The notes under the pieces were generated by a model, which was not told the DNA's origin, made no database searches, and saw only the letters and a list, made by a program, of their open reading frames with translations. A program made the translations under genes and the position numbers. This document shows positions 60,335-64,000 of a stretch of 64,000 bases of DNA, piece by piece. Every line of letters begins with the position of its first letter. The stretch's first letter is position 1. This DNA is from Isochrysis galbana (taxonomy: Eukaryota > Haptophyta > Isochrysidales > Isochrysidaceae): assembly GCA_018136815.1 (NCBI GenBank), contig CM030937.1:5226632-5290631 (forward strand), read 5' to 3'.

Positions 60335-62085
60335 CGAGTCCTGCCTTGCACACAAGCTCATAGGACGGCCTCGTGGTGCTTCCTTCAGGAATCTATCACT
60401 GATACACCTTGACCGCGGAGTGTGCTCTAGGCGTGCTGCTGCGCATTCATGCTCTGGTCCACGCGCAAGGAGCGTGCCGTATTGGCTCACCTACACGCAG
60501 GCTGCTGTAGCGCGTGCTGGGCGCACGGCAGCTAGGAGCCACCACGGTGATGGCGTACGGTTGAGGTGTTGCAGTCACCGCGCTGCACTGCGCACGCTCG
60601 CAGTAGGCTATAGTAGGCCCATACGTCATGCCACCTCACTGAGCAACTCCAACACTGCAAAGCAAAAGCAGAAGAAGATGGAGGATGTAACACGCAGGAG
60701 GTGGCACGTGTTGCTCATGCAAGCCTAGAGGAGACGGGAAACCGCAACACCGCAACTTCCTATTGCTAGCTGAGCAAAGAGCACACGCATACGAGCGCAA
60801 GAGTAAAAAGAAAGGCTCAATACGGCTACGTAGAATAGCCTCAGGAAAACAGCGAGGCGTGGCGGGATCAGTGGGTCCAGACCATCTTGAACACTCGTGC
60901 CACGAAACTAATAATATATTGGTACATCGCGTGTCGATCGTCACCTTCCGTCATCCAACTCATCGTTAGCATCGTCACTGATAGCAAAGGATAGTCGAGT
61001 AGCCTCCAGACCCCGCCTCTTTACGTTGCTCCCCTCGGGGAGGGGCGGAAGCACCTGCTGAGACAATTCAAGGTGGCGTGCCTTCCTCACCTCTTTACCC
61101 AACCGATGATGCCTTGATGTGAATGCGCTCCGGCCTCGACGACCTCCCTCACTGCTGCTAATCCGCCTGACCTGAAAGATATGGCGGCCGCTTCTTTCCG
61201 CGTCATTATCGGGATTGTTGACGCCGTCGGCCACCTCAGGACTTTTGGTGTGGTCCATGTCTCGTGCATCCCTTAGGCTTCCATCAGGCTTGTCCGGCTG
61301 CTCAGCGCCTGCAAACAGCGCACGTCGCTCCTGCGCACGTGGGACGAAGAGAGCATGAACACATGGAGAGCGAGAGCAGTGTGAACTTCAACGGCTCCGC
61401 CCACCTCAGTGCTCAATCCGACGAGGAGCTCCGAGTTCTCCACAGAGGGCTCTGTCGGGTCGCGTGCAATCTCGAGCTGTACGCGAGAGAGGACGCCGCG
61501 ATGCGAGACGAGCCGCTCCTGGCGAGCGAGAGGGGCTTGTCGCCAGTGCTTCGGCTCTGCGAGCCGCCGGCGCTTCTCGACCACCCGATCATTCATCCGG
61601 CTGTTGCACAGCTCCTGCTCGGCGAAGAAGTGGTTGTCCGACATCTCCGTCTCTCTGTTGAGGACTCCCCACTTGTACAAGCTACAGCTTCTCCTTACAC
61701 TACTCTAGTAGAGTAGAGTACTACCTCCTTTCCAAATAAACTAAGATGTGAGAGAGCCCTCAGCCCTCGGCTTCGGTGCGTATACGTATACCGTTAGACC
61801 TTATAGCGTCGTAGGACATCTTGTTAGCTAGCATTCCTAGCCACATACACTGGACGAGCCATGCGCCAACCGCACACACCCCCATCGCGGGGTAGGGCCT
61901 CCGTTGCCGTTGCCGTCGAAGGGCTACGGTCCCGCAGCACTAGCACTAAGACTAAGAACTAAGGTTATTTATACTAACATACTAACACAACAATAAAACT
62001 CTGACGCTCTGAACTCCCCCATCGCCAAAGGCGAAATTCTGATTCTCCCAATCGTTGCCATTCCCGAGAATTAATTAAATTATTA
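60335..62085. other. Mostly unassigned sequence with overlapping short frames
   Basis: Frames of 100-150 residues overlap on both strands around 60,941-61,716. The plus-strand frame at 61,264-61,716 (VLRLCEPPALLDHPIIHPAV then AQLLLGEEVVV) has the most protein-like composition, but no family is established, so no gene is annotated. 61,720-62,085 has nothing recognisable. Confidence 0.35.
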
Positions 62086-62087
62086 AT

Positions 62088-62265
62088 GATATATCCTAGC
62101 CAACCCCACTAGCTATTCGGACATCGGACACAACTTTTCAGTCCCGGCGGAATCCCGCCATGCCTGACGAGCCAGGTGTCCGAGCGGTACCGGGGGGGAT
62201 AATAATAAACAACTGAGTATTAGTGCCGCTACTGCCACTAGCCATGCACCAACACGACAAGCCAC
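62088..62265 (+). repeat. Dispersed repeat family E (plus copy) joined to family B
   Basis: 62,088-62,198 follows the family E order (ATATCCTAGCCAACCCCACT, ACACAACTTTTCAGTCCCGG, CATGCCTGACGAGCCAGGTG). From 62,199 it changes to ATAATAATAAACAACTGAGT, a diverged family B copy, so one element is nested in or truncated by the other. Confidence 0.65.
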
Positions 62266-62269
62266 GACA

Positions 62270-63540
62270 CACATGACCGCATTACGCATTATAAAACTAG
62301 GCACAGCAAATCTACTTTCTACTTCTACTATGCATCACCTGATTATAACTCCCCCCTAGGCCCTAGGCCTAGGCCAGGATATCCCGGATATCTATTTGGA
62401 TATTTGGGCAGCATTGCCGGAAATGGATGTCTTTTGGATATGTCTAGGATATTTGGGCGTGTGTTGAGGCGGTGGCGCCCAAAAAAAAACTCTTTTGTCC
62501 GTTACTTCGGCTTCGGAGATCGGAGAGCAAGCTGCGAGCTGCGAGTGAGGCAGTTGGAGGGGGGTGACGAGGGCTCTCAGCTGCCAGAATGCCACAAGGT
62601 GGGCTTGCACTGCTTGCCCCTGCCCGCGTGTCGCCCTACCACTGCACAATCACCCTGATGCCGCTCGTGTGACGGATCGAGCATGGCGGCCGGTCGGCGC
62701 GCGCTCCATCGCTGAAACTATAACAATAGTTTTTAGTGCAATGGCATTGGAGGCAGAGGGCGTTGAACACGAATCGCATGGCTCATATGAAAGCACAAGA
62801 TGGCATCTACTATGTGCCCCGTGCACAAGCACACACGTAACACCTGGCCGACATAAAGTGAAAATGCTGGCCTCACACCTTTCACCACCGTGCACCAATG
62901 ACTACACTGTCGCGAAGGATAAGCATGGTCCCACGCTTCTACACACGGATGGAGAGGATAGGAGAGAAAGTCCCACAACAAAGCAAGAGAAGGTGTACGT
63001 CATCGGAAAGCACATCCTTCACAGGGCGCCTGTCCCTCGGAGATCAAAAGAGTGAAGGAGCAGCCAGAGCACATTGAGACGAGAGAGATCTGATCAACCG
63101 TCTGTTCGGACACAAGAAATCCAGGAAAATGTGGCGAAGCGCGCGAAATGGATTCCAAGGGATCTACTCTCGGAGCACGTCGACCTTCCAAGGCGAGCAC
63201 CGCTAAATGCACTGTATGGTGTGCTTCGTTGGAATGCGCATTCCATCTGCAGCACACACATGTGTGCACGTCGCTCGTCCGACAAGTCTCGAGCGTGCTC
63301 AATCGCTCATAGGCATTGGTTGACTCATCGCCGCTGCATTTGAATAAGCGCATGAGTGACGATCCATCGGAAACGATGCTTGCCGGACATCGCGCCCAAT
63401 TCCTGTGTTGTCTGCAAAGAATTGCAGAGCCTCCTCTCCCTGCGATTCGTGCAAGGGTTGGTTGGTCAGAGTCAGCGGTACGAATGTCGACATAAAATCC
63501 TGGGCGAAAGTTTAGCGATGAGAGGCGAAGTCTACCTGCA
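62270..63540. other. Unassigned sequence
   Basis: 62,376-62,455 is rich in GGATAT/ATTTGG repeats resembling those inside family C (26,117-26,215). The 62,564-63,055 frame has no recognised domain. No gene is supported before 63,543. Confidence 0.4.
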
Positions 63541-63542
63541 GA

Positions 63543-63899
63543 TCAATCGAAGATAAATGGGAAGATGGTATCGCCTGATCCATAGAGTAGGAACCTGCCC
63601 AATGGAGCAATACCAGCCTCGAGTGCATCAAGGTGCGCCTGCAGCCCATCGATGCTCGTACTACCGCTCCGGGACCCCGTGCCGTTCCCGTTGCCATGAA
63701 AGCCCATCATCGGGCCACTCGGATTCACCGGAGGCATCGGCCCTGGTCGCTCAACGTAGGGATGCTGAGCCGGTTGCGGCATGATTGGTGTGAGTGGCGG
63801 CAATGAGGAGATATACGACACCGACTCGGGGGCAAGGATCCCGCGAAGCATTAGCTTCATTAAAATGGTTCGAAGCTGAACAGCATGCGTCGATTTTGC
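63543..63899 (-). CDS. Last exon of an unidentified minus-strand gene
   Basis: A minus-strand exon follows a clear acceptor (GTTTTCAG just above 63,899). It encodes about 118 residues: a helix (HAVQLRTILMKLMLRGILAP), a Pro/Met/Gly-rich stretch (PPVNPSGPMMGFHGNGNGTG) and a final amphipathic segment (LQAHLDALEAGIAPLGRFLL) before the stop at 63,543. Upstream exons lie at 63,900-64,000 or beyond the window. No family is recognised. The low-complexity middle with a defined C-terminal helix is like that of RNA-binding or scaffold proteins, but this is only an impression. Confidence 0.45.
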   Translation of the reverse strand, partial: AKSTHAVQLRTILMKLMLRGILAPESVSYISSLPPLTPIMPQPAQHPYVERPGPMPPVNPSGPMMGFHGNGNGTGSRSGSTSIDGLQAHLDALEAGIAPLGRFLLYGSGDTIFPFIFD

Positions 63900-64000
63900 C
63901 TGAAAACGGCCAATGACGGAGAGCGGGGATCGGCGCCGCGCGCATTCGTGGTGGGGCGAGTTGGGGCTGGCTCTGCATAGACACGAACTTGAGGTTTGGC

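Noticed and set aside
61264-61716. Plus-strand frame with a weak phytanoyl-CoA dioxygenase-like feel
   Set aside because: No Fe-binding H-x-D...H motif, and overlapping minus-strand frames are equally long; not enough to call a gene.

Overview
This is a nuclear segment from a eukaryote, most likely an alga with a secondary, red-derived plastid; a haptophyte is my best guess. The evidence is indirect. Genes are GC-rich with few short introns, most donors read GTG, and one desaturase intron looks like GC-AG. A eukaryotic elongation factor 3 is present. One small protein has an ER signal peptide followed by a twin-arginine thylakoid signal, the usual layout of lumen proteins in such algae. No operons, ribosome binding sites, CRISPR arrays, rRNA or tRNA genes were recognised.

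Layout. 0-4 kb: transposon debris, including a Ty3/Gypsy-type fragment with a phage-type DNA methyltransferase-like domain. 5.5-8.7 kb: a six-exon hybrid histidine kinase. 10.6-14.8 kb: a BspA-type leucine-rich-repeat piece, two minus-strand genes (one a secreted Cys-rich protein) and hAT-like remnants. 14.9-15.7 kb: a short hAT-related element carrying a piece of the neighbouring eEF3 gene. 16.8-20.1 kb: eEF3. 20-22.6 kb: dispersed repeats. 22.7-25.0 kb: a triose-phosphate/PEP-translocator-like carrier fused to a polysaccharide pyruvyltransferase. 25.2-27.4 kb: a MITE, a perfect 89-bp inverted repeat and a larger TIR element. 28.4-30.6 kb: gamma-glutamyl phosphate reductase (ProA). 32.1-33.7 kb: a coiled-coil protein. 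34-36.4 kb: Copia and possible DDE-transposase remnants. 36.9-38.4 kb: a gene joining TFIIA-gamma to the acidic and C-terminal part of TFIIA-alpha/beta. 40-42.6 kb: a hAT element with 205-bp tandem repeats. 43.0-43.6 kb: the lumen protein. 45.4-47.4 kb: a cytochrome-b5 desaturase. 48.4-50.2 kb: an unknown, probably secreted protein. 50.6-58.1 kb: an intact, recent Ty1/Copia element with 5-bp target duplication. 58.5-60.3 kb: a TTAA MITE and one half of an older LTR element whose other half lies at 44.8 kb in opposite orientation, implying a 14-15 kb inversion. 63.5-63.9 kb: the last exon of a minus-strand gene.

The host genes do not form one pathway. The most interesting points are two gene fusions: a probable PEP carrier with a PEP-using pyruvyltransferase, joined by an extra membrane helix that would put the enzyme in the lumen; and a single-gene TFIIA gamma-beta. 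Next come the capture of an eEF3 fragment by a transposon, the LTR-marked inversion, and the methyltransferase domain in a Gypsy element. Splice sites were placed by eye from conserved domains, reading-frame phase and GT/GC-AG signals.
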